Shown: positions 25,939 through 34,859, numbered from the stretch's first letter. The stretch: DNA of 64,000 nt from JBBQSN01 sp963825505 (GCA_963825505.1 CAWGTL010000024.1:1-64000), one strand, 5' to 3'. Numbers and translations: made by a program. The notes: generated by a model from the letters alone, not told the origin.

Positions 25939-27027
25939 TCAGCTGATGCCGGCGGCCGCGCAGGCGTCGGCGAAGTCGGCGGTGCAGATGTCCGCGACCT
26001 CGTAGACCTCGTCCTTGACGATGGTGTCCTTGACGTTGTCCTTGGTGACCGCGATCGGGTCGAGGATCGTGGAGACCACGCCCTGGTAGTCACCGGTGGA
26101 CTCCGGCTCCTCGCCCGCGGCGAGGGCGAGGGCGGCCTTGGCGGCGGCCTCGGCCTGGCCCGGGATGGGCTTGTAGATCGTCATCGCCTGGTCACCGGCG
26201 AGCACCCGCTGGATCGCGGCGAGCTCGCTGTCCTGGCCGGTGACGGGCGGGAGCGGCTCGACACCGCCACCCTTGAGGGCCGCGATGGCCCCGCCGGCGG
26301 TGCCGTCGTTGGCCGCGTAGACCCCGACCAGGGTGCCCTTGACGGCCGAGATCTGGCCCTCCATCCACGCCTGGGCCTCGTCCGGGCTCCAGTCCGGGGT
26401 GTCGAACTCGGCGGCGATCGTGTAGCCGCTGGAGTCCAGGACGCTGTGCGCGCCGGACTTGAAGCTGCCCGCGTTGGGGTCGGTGGGCGAGCCGTTGATC
26501 ATCACGATGTCGCCCTGGGCGCCGTTGGCGTCCAGGATGTCGACCAGGGTCTGCGCCTGGAGCTTGCCGACGGTCTCGTTGTCGAACGAGACGTAGTAGT
26601 CCGCGCCCTCGATGAAGCGGTCGTAGGCGACGACCGGGACACCGGAGCCCTTGGCGCTGTTGACGATGCCGGCGGCGGCCTCGCCGTCGACCGGGTCGAG
26701 CACGAGCACCTGAGCGCCCTGGGTCAGCGCGGCCTCGGCCTGCTGCTGCTGCTTGCTCGGGTCCTGGTCGGCGTTGGAGTAGATGATCTCGCAGTCCGGG
26801 CAGTCGGCCTCGATCGCGGCCTCGAACAGCGGGCGGTCGAAGGTCTCGTAGCGCGTGGTCTTCGACTCCGGCAGCAGCAGCGCGATCTTGTACGACTCGC
26901 CGCCGCCGTCGCCGCTGCCGTCGCCGGAGCCGGTGGTGGGGGAGTCGTCGCCGCACGCGGTCAGCGACAGCAGGCCGAGGCCGACCGCGAGGGCGGCCCC
27001 GATCAGACGGTGGGGACGGGGTGGCAT
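25939..27027 (-). CDS. Sugar ABC transporter substrate-binding lipoprotein (XylF/RbsB type)
   Basis: 362 residues. A lipoprotein signal peptide ends in the lipobox LTAC, with Cys25 lipidated after cleavage. A Gly/Ser/Asp linker then leads to a periplasmic-binding-protein I fold: KIALLLPESKTTRYE, VLVLDPVDGEAAAGIV, VVAYDRF, GVYAANDGTAGGAIAAL and VTGQDSELAAIQR. These fit a D-xylose-type binding protein. ATG 27027 has GAGGGAG nine bases upstream. The ROK regulator gene lies 109 bases upstream; palindromes between them are candidate operators. Confidence 0.92.
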   Translation of the reverse strand: MPPRPHRLIGAALAVGLGLLSLTACGDDSPTTGSGDGSGDGGGESYKIALLLPESKTTRYETFDRPLFEAAIEADCPDCEIIYSNADQDPSKQQQQAEAALTQGAQVLVLDPVDGEAAAGIVNSAKGSGVPVVAYDRFIEGADYYVSFDNETVGKLQAQTLVDILDANGAQGDIVMINGSPTDPNAGSFKSGAHSVLDSSGYTIAAEFDTPDWSPDEAQAWMEGQISAVKGTLVGVYAANDGTAGGAIAALKGGGVEPLPPVTGQDSELAAIQRVLAGDQAMTIYKPIPGQAEAAAKAALALAAGEEPESTGDYQGVVSTILDPIAVTKDNVKDTIVKDEVYEVADICTADFADACAAAGIS

Positions 27028-27097
27028 AACTGAGCTCCCTCGATCAGACGCCGGCAACCACGGTGGTGCGGCTCGCGCAGTCAACCGCTCAGCGAGC

Positions 27098-27120
27098 CTT
27101 GACGTCAAGAGTTGAATTCA
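27098..27120. promoter_or_regulatory. Palindromic operator candidates before the sugar-binding protein gene
   Basis: CTTGACGTCAAG (27098-27109) is a perfect 12-base palindrome, and TGAATTCA (27113-27120) a second, in an A/T-richer patch between the ROK gene and the binding-protein gene. A third short inverted repeat CGTTG-AGA-CAACG lies at 27124-27136. These are plausible sites for the ROK repressor; no footprint can be inferred. Confidence 0.45.
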
Positions 27121-27136
27121 GCGCGTTGAGACAACG

Positions 27137-28333
27137 TCACCGAGTCGGGACCAGCGCGGCCGCCACCGCCTGGTGCAGGGGCGCCAGCGCGTCGGCCGTC
27201 ACCAGCCCCCCGACCAGGTCGGCGTCCGGGCCCAGCGTGGAGCCGACGACCTGCACCGCGGCGGCGGCGCTCGGGATCGCGCACCGCTCGAGCGCGGCCT
27301 GCAGGGGCTCGGTGATGACCTCTCCGACGGCGGCGAGCTCGCCGCCGAGCACGACCACCGAGGGGTTCACCAGGTTCACCAGCCCGGCGAGCGCCACTCC
27401 GAGGTGCCGGCCGGCGTCCTGCAGCACGCGGCGGCAGCCGACGTCACCGTCGAGGGCGAGGGTCACCAGGTCGCGCAGCGTCAGCCGCTCGTGGGTGGTG
27501 CGCAGGGCGTCGAGCAGCGCGTGCGAGCCGATGTAGGTCTCGAGGCACCCGCGGTTGCCGCACCGGCACACCGGGCCGTCCTCGTCGATGGTCAGGTGGC
27601 CCATCTCGCCCGCGGTGCCGGTGGAGCCGCGGAACAGCTCGCCGCCGAGGATGAGACCGGCACCCACGCCGTACGACAGCTTCACGAAGACGCCGTTGTC
27701 GACGCCTTGCAGCGCACCGGATCTCAGCTCGCCGAGGGCGCCGAGGTTGGCGGTGTTCTCCACCCTCACAGGCACCTTGACCATCTCGCGCACCTCGTCG
27801 GCCACCGCGACGTCGCGCCACCCGGGCAGGATGCCCTGCGAGCCCACGTGACCCGTCACGAGGTCGACCGGGCCGGGGACGCCGACGGTCACCGCGCGCA
27901 GGTCCGACATCGACTTGCCGGACTCCTCCACGACGTCGAGCAGCAGGCGCGAGGCGCGGTCCAGGCCCTCGTCGGCCCGGTGGTCCGCCGGCAGCGGCAT
28001 CCGCCGCCGTCCGAGCAGCTCCAGGGGCGAGCCGCCGATGCCGACCCGCACGTCGCGCTCGCCGAACGCGATCGCCGCCAGCAGGCTGTGCCCGGTGGCG
28101 AGCGCGACCAGCACCGCGCGGCGGCCGTTGCGGATGCTCGGGGCCAGCTCGACCGCGCCGCCGGCGTCGAGCTCCTTGACCACGTTGGAGACCGTGGCGG
28201 GGCTCAGACCGGTCAGCCCGGCGATCTCGACCTGGGTGAGCGCACCCTGCTCGCGCAGCACCTCCAGCACGCGCTGACGGTTGGCCTCACGCAGGGACGC
28301 CTGACTCCCCGGCGCAGCCTGCGATGGGTTCAC
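27137..28333 (-). CDS. ROK-family transcriptional regulator (XylR/NagC type)
   Basis: 398 residues. The N-terminal helix-turn-helix (LTQVEIAGLTGLSPATVSNVV) is followed by a ROK sugar-kinase-like domain with the zinc motif CRCGNRGCLE and VGAGLILGGELFRG. Family members repress sugar operons and release DNA on binding the sugar. It precedes the XylFGH-like genes on the same strand, which makes that operon the likely target. GTG 28333 is six bases after TATGTT, so the mRNA is probably leaderless. Confidence 0.92.
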   Translation of the reverse strand: MNPSQAAPGSQASLREANRQRVLEVLREQGALTQVEIAGLTGLSPATVSNVVKELDAGGAVELAPSIRNGRRAVLVALATGHSLLAAIAFGERDVRVGIGGSPLELLGRRRMPLPADHRADEGLDRASRLLLDVVEESGKSMSDLRAVTVGVPGPVDLVTGHVGSQGILPGWRDVAVADEVREMVKVPVRVENTANLGALGELRSGALQGVDNGVFVKLSYGVGAGLILGGELFRGSTGTAGEMGHLTIDEDGPVCRCGNRGCLETYIGSHALLDALRTTHERLTLRDLVTLALDGDVGCRRVLQDAGRHLGVALAGLVNLVNPSVVVLGGELAAVGEVITEPLQAALERCAIPSAAAAVQVVGSTLGPDADLVGGLVTADALAPLHQAVAAALVPTR

Positions 28334-28339
28334 GGCGCA

Positions 28340-28345
28340 AACATA
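28340..28345 (-). promoter_or_regulatory. -10 element of a leaderless promoter
   Basis: TATGTT, TGCGCC, then GTG 28333 of the ROK regulator. Confidence 0.55.
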
Positions 28346-28394
28346 AGGGAGGGCTGCTGCGGACGGTAGTCCCGGACGGCGCGACCCGGCTGCC

Positions 28395-28400
28395 TAGCAT
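28395..28400 (+). promoter_or_regulatory. -10 element of a leaderless promoter
   Basis: TAGCAT followed by seven bases and GTG 28408. It is divergent from the ROK promoter about 50 bases away. Confidence 0.55.
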
Positions 28401-28407
28401 CGTCGTC

Positions 28408-28881
28408 GTGCCCGATCCTGCTCCCGGACCCGTGCCCCTGCGGCTGCCCGGCGTCACCGGGCCGGTGCTGGTGCGGACGCGGCTGCTGGGCCGCCCGACC
28501 GTGCTGGTCGACGGCCGACCCGCGCGGCGGGTCCGCGGCAGCACCTTCGTGCTGAACAGCCGCGCCGGCCGGCCGCTGCAGGCGACCGTGGCGCCCGGTC
28601 GCTGGATGTCCCCGTACCCACGCCTGCTGGTGGAGGGCGAGGTCTACGAGACCGGGCCGGCACCGCCGGTGGGCCTGCAGCTGCTCGCCGTCGTGCCGGG
28701 CCTCGCGATCTTCCTCGGCGGCCTGGGGATGTTCCTCGCCGTGGCCGGTCTCATTGCGTCGGTCGCGGTGCTTCGCCGGCCGTGGCCGCTCCGCGCGCGG
28801 TCCGCGGGGGTGCTCGCCGTCGTGGCCGTCACCGCCGCGCTCGGCTGGGTGATCGCCGCGCGGGTCGAGGACTGGATCTAG
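28408..28881 (+). CDS. Hypothetical membrane protein
   Basis: 157 residues from GTG 28408 (seven bases after TAGCAT); longer in-frame readings to 28324 lack a start signal. The first 90 residues are a soluble, Pro/Arg-rich beta-type domain (RTRLLGRPTVLVDGRPARR). Two hydrophobic helices follow (VGLQLLAVVPGLAIFLGGLGM and SAGVLAVVAVTAALGWVIAA). It converges on ino1 with a hairpin between them. No family recognised. Confidence 0.68.
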   Translation: MPDPAPGPVPLRLPGVTGPVLVRTRLLGRPTVLVDGRPARRVRGSTFVLNSRAGRPLQATVAPGRWMSPYPRLLVEGEVYETGPAPPVGLQLLAVVPGLAIFLGGLGMFLAVAGLIASVAVLRRPWPLRARSAGVLAVVAVTAALGWVIAARVEDWI

Positions 28882-28890
28882 ACCGACGAC

Positions 28891-28918
28891 GGCCCGGCCC
28901 CCGTACGGGGACCGGGCC
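28891..28918. terminator. Bidirectional terminator hairpin
   Basis: GGCCCGG-CCCCC at 28891-28902 pairs with GGGGACCGGGCC at 28907-28918 with one bulge and a four-base loop. It sits between convergent genes (membrane protein on +, ino1 on -). Confidence 0.6.
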
Positions 28919-28947
28919 GCGGTGTGCGGTGCTCAGCGGTGCGGAAG

Positions 28948-30028
28948 TCAGCGCTCGACCTCGCCGCGGATGAACTGCTCGACCTTCTCCTTGGCCAGCG
29001 AGTCCTCGTACTGCTCCGGCGGCGACTTCATGAAGTACGACGACGCGGACAGGATCGGGCCGCCGACGCCGCGGTCCATCGCGATCTTCGCGGCGCGCAC
29101 GGCGTCGATGATGACGCCGGCCGAGTTCGGGGGAGTCCCAGACCTCGAGCTTGTACTCCAGGTTCAGCGGGACGTCGCCGAACGCGCGGCCCTCGAGCCG
29201 CACGTAGGCCCACTTGCGGTCGTCGAGCCACTGCACGTAGTCCGACGGGCCGATGTGCACGTTGCGCTTGCCCATGTCGTGGTCGACGTTCGACGTCACG
29301 GCCTGGGTCTTGGAGATCTTCTTGGACTCGAGCCGGTCGCGCTCCAGCATGTTCTTGAAGTCCATGTTGCCGCCCACGTTGAGCTGGTACGTGCGGTCCA
29401 GGACCACGCCTCGGTCCTCGAACAGGCGGGCCATCACGCGGTGGGTGATGGTGGCGCCCACCTGCGACTTGATGTCGTCGCCGACGATGGGAACGCCTGC
29501 GGCGGTGAACTTGTCGGCCCACTCCTTGGTACCGGCGATGAACACGGGCAGGGCGTTGACGAAGCCGACGCCGGCGTCGATCGCGCACTGCGCGTAGAAC
29601 TTGGCGGCGTCCTCGGACCCGACGGGCAGGTAGCAGACCAGGACGTCGGCCCGGGCCTCCTTGAGGGCCGCGACGACGTCGGCGGGCTCGGCGTCGGACT
29701 CCTCGATGGTCTCGCGGTAGTACTTGCCGAGGCCGTCGAGGGTGTGGCCGCGCTGCACGGTCACACCGAGCGGCGGGACGTCGCAGATCTTGATCGTGTT
29801 GTTCTCGCTGGCGACGATCGCCTCGGACAGGTCGAAGCCGACCTTCTTGGCGTCCACGTCGAACGCGGCGACGAACTCGACGTCGCGGACGTGGTACTCG
29901 CCGAACTCGACGTGCATGAGCCCGGGGACGAAGCCGGACGGGTCGGCGTCGGCGTAGTAGTGGACGCCCTGGACGAGCGAGGCGGCGCAGTTGCCGACTC
30001 CGACGATGGCGACGCGGACGGATCCCAT
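28948..30028 (-). pseudogene. ino1: Inositol-3-phosphate synthase, 3-prime end frameshifted
   Basis: Makes myo-inositol 3-phosphate from glucose 6-phosphate with NAD, for phosphatidylinositol and mycothiol. The first 300 residues are intact: NAD motif VAIVGVGNCAASLV, ASENNTIKICD, VGGNMDFKNML and GPSDYVQWL. At LEVWDSP the frame is lost: the G-run at 29129-29133 has five bases where four would continue as SPNSAGVIIDAVRAAKIAMDR and finish with FIRGEVER at 28948. Span 1081 bases is one over a codon multiple; repaired length 359 residues equals the family. Start ATG 30028 with GAGGAGA. The gene is important for viability, so a base-calling error is likely. Confidence 0.9.
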
Positions 30029-30129
30029 CCGATTTCTCCTCTGGTTCTGAGCGTGCTGCTCGGTCTGGTCGTGGTGCCGGGGGTCGTGCGTGGTGAGGGG
30101 CGTGCTGGTCGTGCCGTGCTGCGGAGCCG

Positions 30130-30738
30130 TCACGGTCCCGCCGAGGCGTCGGCACCGGGCGGCGCGGGGCCTCCGCGTCGCTCGTTGTCGATCAGGTCGT
30201 CGAGCCAGCGGACCTCGCGCTCCACCGACTCCAGCCCGTGCCGCTGCAGCTCGAGGGTGTAGTCGTCCCACCGCTCGCGGGAGCGGGCGAACGAGCGCTT
30301 GAGGTTGTCGAGCCGCTCGCTCATCCGGGTCCGCCGGCCCTCGAGGATGCGCAGCCGGGTGGCGGCGTCGAGGCGGGCGAAGAACGCGAACCGGACGTCG
30401 AAGTCGCCGTCCTCCCAGGACGACGGGCCGGACTCGGCCAGGGCGTGCTGGAAGTGCTCCTTGCCGTCGGCGGTGAGCTCGTAGACGATCCGGCCCCGCT
30501 TGCCGGCCAGCGGCGGCGGGGTGGTGGCGACGGGCTCGCGCACGGCGGAGGCGTCCTGCTCGACGATCCAGCCGCGGTCGACCAGCGCGCGCAGCGCGGG
30601 GTAGAGGCTGCCGTAGGACAGCGCCCGGAACATGCCGAGAGTGGCCGACAGCCGCTTGCGCAGCTCGTAGCCGTGCAGGGGGCTGTCGTGCAGCAGGCCG
30701 AGCACGGCCAGGCCGAGGACGTCGCTGCGTCGGGCCAC
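30130..30738 (-). CDS. PadR-family transcriptional regulator
   Basis: 202 residues. An N-terminal winged helix (LAVLGLLHDSPLHGYELRKRL, then SYGSLYPALRALVDRGWI) and a C-terminal alpha-helical dimerisation region are typical of PadR-s2 members. GTG 30738 has GGAGGAGG upstream. The same regulator precedes ino1 in mycobacteria and streptomycetes, so it probably controls inositol synthesis and its own expression through the palindrome at 30766-30798. Confidence 0.92.
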   Translation of the reverse strand: MARRSDVLGLAVLGLLHDSPLHGYELRKRLSATLGMFRALSYGSLYPALRALVDRGWIVEQDASAVREPVATTPPPLAGKRGRIVYELTADGKEHFQHALAESGPSSWEDGDFDVRFAFFARLDAATRLRILEGRRTRMSERLDNLKRSFARSRERWDDYTLELQRHGLESVEREVRWLDDLIDNERRGGPAPPGADASAGP

Positions 30739-30765
30739 CGCGCACCTCCTCCGTCAGCCACTCAC

Positions 30766-30798
30766 CGCTTCGATGTATCGGATCGATACATCGAAGCG
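30766..30798. promoter_or_regulatory. PadR operator palindrome
   Basis: CGCTTCGATGTATC (30766-30779) is perfectly complementary to GATACATCGAAGCG (30785-30798), with a five-base centre. The inner ATGTATC...GATACAT resembles PadR boxes. It lies 28 bases upstream of the padR start, so autoregulation of padR-ino1 is likely. Confidence 0.8.
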
Positions 30799-30879
30799 AC
30801 TGTAACCAGCGGCGGCGTCCGGGAGCAACTCGGCCCGCCGGCCCGCACCCGGGCGGCGGGTGGGCGACCGGCAACCGGG

Positions 30880-31572
30880 TCAGGCCTCGCGGTACTCCAG
30901 CTCGGGACGGCCGGTGCCGCCGTAGCGGGGCCGGCGCTCGGCGCTGCCGCACTCGCACAGGTGCTCGAGGTAGCGCCGGGCCGTGACCCGTGACGTGCCG
31001 AGGTGGTCGGCCACCTCCTGCGCCGAGGCCGGGCCCTCCCGGAGCCGGGCCGCCACCGCCTCCAGCGTCGGTGCCGCCACGCCCTTCGGCAGCGCCGGGG
31101 ACGGGGCGGTCCGCAGGGTCGCCAGGGTCCGGTCGACCTCCTCCTGGCTGCCGGCCTGGTCCCCGCCCCGCAGCTGCTCGCGGTAGCGCGCGTACTGCTC
31201 CAGCCGCTCGCGCAGGGCGGCGAACGCGAACGGCTTCAGCAGGTACTGCACGATCCCCTGCGACACGGCGGCTCTCACCACCGCGAGGTCGCGGGCCGAG
31301 GTCACGGCCAGCACGTCGGCGGGGTGCCCGGCGGCGCGCATCGACCGCACGACGTCGAGCCCGTGGCGGTCCGGCAGGTGCATGTCGAGCAGCACCAGGT
31401 CGACGGTGCCTGGCTCGCGCAGGATCCGGACGGCGTCCGCGGCCGTCCGCGCGGTGCCCACCACGACGAACCCCGGCACCCGACCCACGTACGCGGCGTG
31501 CGCGTCGGCCGCGACCGGCTCGTCCTCGACCACCAGCACCCGGATCACCGGCCCCGCGCCCGGCCCGGTCAC
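30880..31572 (-). CDS. Response regulator of the CitB/DcuR/DctR family
   Basis: 230 residues. Receiver domain: VLVVEDEPVAAD near the N-terminus, phospho-acceptor Asp in LVLLDMHLPDRHG, T/S in AVTSARD and K in LLKPFAF. The C-terminal DNA-binding part has SAQEVADHLGTSRVTARRYLEHL. GTG 31572 is 14 bases after the kinase stop (GTG 31548 is an alternative). It pairs with the adjacent sensor kinase, and divergent dctA is the obvious target. Confidence 0.92.
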   Translation of the reverse strand: MTGPGAGPVIRVLVVEDEPVAADAHAAYVGRVPGFVVVGTARTAADAVRILREPGTVDLVLLDMHLPDRHGLDVVRSMRAAGHPADVLAVTSARDLAVVRAAVSQGIVQYLLKPFAFAALRERLEQYARYREQLRGGDQAGSQEEVDRTLATLRTAPSPALPKGVAAPTLEAVAARLREGPASAQEVADHLGTSRVTARRYLEHLCECGSAERRPRYGGTGRPELEYREA

Positions 31573-31585
31573 GTCGCCGGCTCGG

Positions 31586-33214
31586 TCACGTCGCCGCTCC
31601 CGCGCGGACGGTCGCGGTCCGCAACGGGATCCGGACGGTGAAGGTGGCGCCGTCGGACCCGTCGACCTCGACGACCCCGCCGGCGCGGTGCACGACCTGT
31701 CCGACCAGGGCCAGACCGAGGCCGCGGCCCTGCGGCCGGTCGCCGCCCGCCTTGGTCGACCAGCCGCGCTCGAACGCCTGCCGGGTGGCGGCCTCGTCGA
31801 GCCCGGGACCGGTGTCGCGCACCTGCACGAGCAGCTCGTCGTCGCGGCTGGCGACGAGCACCCGCACCTGCTGCTCACCGACCGGGCCGCCACCGCCGGC
31901 CACCGCCTCGAGGGCGTTGTCGACCAGGTTGCCCAGCACCGTCACCAGGTCGCGGGCGGGCAGGCCCGCGGCGTCGAGGGCGTCCTCGTCGACCGCCGTG
32001 CCGTCCTCCACCACCAGGTCGATCCCGCGCTCGGCGGCGACCGCCGACTTGCCGAGCAGCAGCGCGGCCACCACCGGCTCGCGCACCGCGGCGACGACGC
32101 TGTCGGTGAGGGTCTGGGCGGCGGCGAGCTCGCCGACCGCGAACTGCACCGCCTCCTCCGCCCGCCCGAGCTCGATCAGCGCCACCACGGTGTGCAGCCG
32201 GTTGGCGGCCTCGTGCTGCGCCGAGCGCAGCGCCTCGGCGAGCCCGCGGGTCGAGTCCAGCTCGCCGGTCAGCCGCTGCAGGTCGGTGCGGTCGCGCAGG
32301 GTCACCACGCGCCCGCCGTCGGCGCCGACGAGGGCCACGCTGACGGCCACGACGCGATCGCGGGCCACGAGCAGCTCGTCGACCACCGGGTCGGGACGGG
32401 TGAACGCCGCCACCAGGTCGCCGGGAAGCCCGAGGTCGGCGACCGGGCGCCCGCGGGCGTCGTCCGGCAGCGCGAGCAGCCGCTCGGCCTCCTCGTTGGC
32501 CAGCTGGAGCCGGCCGTCGGCGTCGACCAGCAGCAGACCCTCCCGCACCGAGTGCAGGACCGCGTCGTAGTAGCCGTACATCCGGGCCAGCTCGGCCGGG
32601 CCGAGGTCGAAGGTCTGCCGCCGCAGCCGGCGCGAGATCAGCCAGCTGCCGCCCGCGGCCAGGAGCAGCACGGCCAGCACGGCGACCGCGAGGGCGGGCA
32701 GCTGGCGGCGCAGCTCGGCCCCCACCCGGTCGACGGTGATGCCGACGGCGACCAGCGCCACCACCTCGCCGTCGCCGTCCGGCCCGGCCCGCACCGGCGT
32801 GACCGTGCGCACCGACGGGCCGAGCGAGCCGGTGAAGGTCTCGCTGAAGGTGCGGCCCTCGAGCGAGGGCGCGGTGGTGCCGGCGAACGGCCGCCCGATG
32901 AGCGAGACGTCGGGGTGCGACCAGCGGATCCCCTCGGGCGACATGACCACGACGAAGTCGGTGCCGGTGTCGAGCCGCACCTGCTCGGCGTAGGGCTGGA
33001 GGACCGCGGTCGGGTCGGCCAGGTCGACGGCGTCGCGGACGTCCGGGCTGTCGGCGACCGACCCGGCCACGGCGCTGGTGCGCTGCACCGCGGCGTCGTG
33101 GGCGTCGCGCCGCGCGTCGCCGTACGCCAGCGCCGCCGCCAGCCCGACGACCAGGACGACGACCGCGCCCTGCAGCAGCATCAGCTGGCGCGCGAGGCTC
33201 CACCGCTCTCGCAT
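31586..33214 (-). CDS. Sensor histidine kinase of the CitA/DcuS family
   Basis: 542 residues. Transmembrane helix near residues 13-33, an outer sensor domain with the DcuS/CitA-type stretch DFVVVMSPEGIRWSHP, a second helix (LPALAVAVLAVLLLAAGGSWLI), a PAS domain, and the kinase core. Phosphorylated His334 is in SAQHEAANRLH; NLVDNALEA is the N-box and DTGPGLD, GRGLGLALV the G-boxes. Known relatives sense extracellular C4-dicarboxylates or citrate. ATG 33214 was chosen by the helix start; longer readings have no signal. Divergent from dctA. Confidence 0.93.
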   Translation of the reverse strand: MRERWSLARQLMLLQGAVVVLVVGLAAALAYGDARRDAHDAAVQRTSAVAGSVADSPDVRDAVDLADPTAVLQPYAEQVRLDTGTDFVVVMSPEGIRWSHPDVSLIGRPFAGTTAPSLEGRTFSETFTGSLGPSVRTVTPVRAGPDGDGEVVALVAVGITVDRVGAELRRQLPALAVAVLAVLLLAAGGSWLISRRLRRQTFDLGPAELARMYGYYDAVLHSVREGLLLVDADGRLQLANEEAERLLALPDDARGRPVADLGLPGDLVAAFTRPDPVVDELLVARDRVVAVSVALVGADGGRVVTLRDRTDLQRLTGELDSTRGLAEALRSAQHEAANRLHTVVALIELGRAEEAVQFAVGELAAAQTLTDSVVAAVREPVVAALLLGKSAVAAERGIDLVVEDGTAVDEDALDAAGLPARDLVTVLGNLVDNALEAVAGGGGPVGEQQVRVLVASRDDELLVQVRDTGPGLDEAATRQAFERGWSTKAGGDRPQGRGLGLALVGQVVHRAGGVVEVDGSDGATFTVRIPLRTATVRAGAAT

Positions 33215-33351
33215 GGCGCCCAGTGTGCACGGCGCACAGGACGACCGCGGCCTACACAACGCACGCAAGCGTGACCGGCGCGCACGACGTGGACACGCTG
33301 GCCGACGGACCCGACGACGACGCCGGGCCGAGGAGTGACCAAGGAGCAGGC

Positions 33352-34779
33352 ATGACGAGCGTCCCCGGCACATCGCCCGACACGACCCCCGCCGAGGGCG
33401 GGACCCCTCCCTCGACCCCGTCCGGCCGCAGCGACCGCACCCACTGGCTCTACATCGCGGTGATCGTCGCGGTCGCCCTGGGCATCGCCGTGGGCCTGCT
33501 CGCCCCGGAGACCGGCAAGGCGCTCAAGCCGGTCGGCACCGCGTTCGTCGACCTGATCCGGATGATGATCTCCCCGGTCATCTTCTGCACGATCGTGCTC
33601 GGCATCGGCTCGGTGCGCTCGGCCGCCAGCGTGGGCCGCACCGGTGGGCTCGCGCTCGGCTACTTCATCGGCATGTCCACCTTCGCGCTCGCGATCGGCC
33701 TGGTCGTCGGCAACCTGATCCAGCCCGGCGCCGGCCTCGGCGAGGGCGTCAGCTACGAGGCGCCGCCGGCGGAGGGCGAGGGCGGCACCACCGGGTTCCT
33801 GCTCGCGCTGATCCCCACCACGCTGGTCTCCCCGCTGGTGGGCGAGCAGGTGCTGTCGACCCTGTTCGTCGCGCTCCTGGTCGGCTTCGCGATCCAGACC
33901 CTCGGCAGCACCGGCCAGGCCGCGCTGCGCGGCATCACCGTGTTCCAGCGGGTCGTGTTCAAGGTGCTCGCGATGATCATGTGGGTCGCCCCGATCGGCG
34001 CGTTCGGCGCGATCGCGGCCGTGGTCGGCGAGACCGGCGCGGACGCCCTGAAGAGCCTGGCGCTGCTGATGATCTCGTTCTACGTGACCTGCGCGATCTT
34101 CGTGTTCGGCGTCCTCGGCCTCCTGCTCAGGGTGGTCACCGGCCTGAACGTCTGGTCGCTGCTGAAGTACCTCGGTCGCGAGTTCCTGCTGATCGTGTCG
34201 ACGTCGTCGTCCGAGACCGCGCTGCCGCGTCTGATCGCGAAGATGGAGCACCTCGGCGTCTCCCGCTCGACGGTCGGGATCGTGGTGCCCACGGGCTACT
34301 CGTTCAACCTCGACGGCACCGCCATCTACCTGACGATGGCCTCGCTGTTCATCGCCGAGGCCACCGGCACCCCGCTCGCGATCGGCGAGCAGATCTCGCT
34401 GCTGGTCTTCATGATCATCGCCTCGAAGGGCGCCGCGGGCGTCACCGGCGCCGGCCTGGCCACCCTCGCCGGGGGCCTGCAGAGCCACCGCCCCGACCTG
34501 GTCGACGGCGTCGGGATCATCGTCGGGATCGACCGGTTCATGTCCGAGGCCCGCGCGGTCACCAACTTCGCCGGCAACGCGGTGGCCACCGTCCTGGTGG
34601 GCACCTGGACCCGCACCATCGACACCGACCGGGTCCAGCAGGTGCTGTCCGGCGCCGCGCCGTTCGACGAGAGCGACATGCTCGACGAGGACTACCACGC
34701 GGCCCACGACGGCCTGGGTGACGGTGGGGTCGACGAGCCCGTCACCGACGTCCGGGACAAGAGCGTCAGCCGGGTCTGA
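33352..34779 (+). CDS. dctA: C4-dicarboxylate (DctA-type) proton/sodium symporter
   Basis: 475 residues of the DAACS (SLC1-like) fold. Eight or so helices and the two re-entrant loops are recognisable: ISPVIFCTIVLGIGS, STSSSETALPRLI (serine-rich HP1 tip), GYSFNLDGTAIY (TM7 motif), and SKGAAGVTGAGLATLA (HP2). ATG 33352 has AAGGAG six bases upstream. It is divergent from the CitA/DcuS-type kinase and its regulator, which suggests induction by succinate, fumarate or malate outside the cell. Confidence 0.93.
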   Translation: MTSVPGTSPDTTPAEGGTPPSTPSGRSDRTHWLYIAVIVAVALGIAVGLLAPETGKALKPVGTAFVDLIRMMISPVIFCTIVLGIGSVRSAASVGRTGGLALGYFIGMSTFALAIGLVVGNLIQPGAGLGEGVSYEAPPAEGEGGTTGFLLALIPTTLVSPLVGEQVLSTLFVALLVGFAIQTLGSTGQAALRGITVFQRVVFKVLAMIMWVAPIGAFGAIAAVVGETGADALKSLALLMISFYVTCAIFVFGVLGLLLRVVTGLNVWSLLKYLGREFLLIVSTSSSETALPRLIAKMEHLGVSRSTVGIVVPTGYSFNLDGTAIYLTMASLFIAEATGTPLAIGEQISLLVFMIIASKGAAGVTGAGLATLAGGLQSHRPDLVDGVGIIVGIDRFMSEARAVTNFAGNAVATVLVGTWTRTIDTDRVQQVLSGAAPFDESDMLDEDYHAAHDGLGDGGVDEPVTDVRDKSVSRV

Positions 34780-34789
34780 CGCAGCCGGC

Positions 34790-34859
34790 GTCGTCCGGAC
34801 GGCTGGTGTCGTCCGGACGGCGTGGTGTCGTCCGGACGGCGTGGTGTCGTCCGAACGGC
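34790..34859. repeat. Tandem 18-19-base direct repeats downstream of dctA
   Basis: Four copies of GTCGTCCGGACGGC start at 34790, 34808, 34827 and 34846; the last has one substitution (CCGAAC). The unit core TCCGGA is self-complementary. They fill the gap between dctA and the convergent flotillin gene. The remaining gap to 34994 holds no gene that I can support. Confidence 0.8.
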
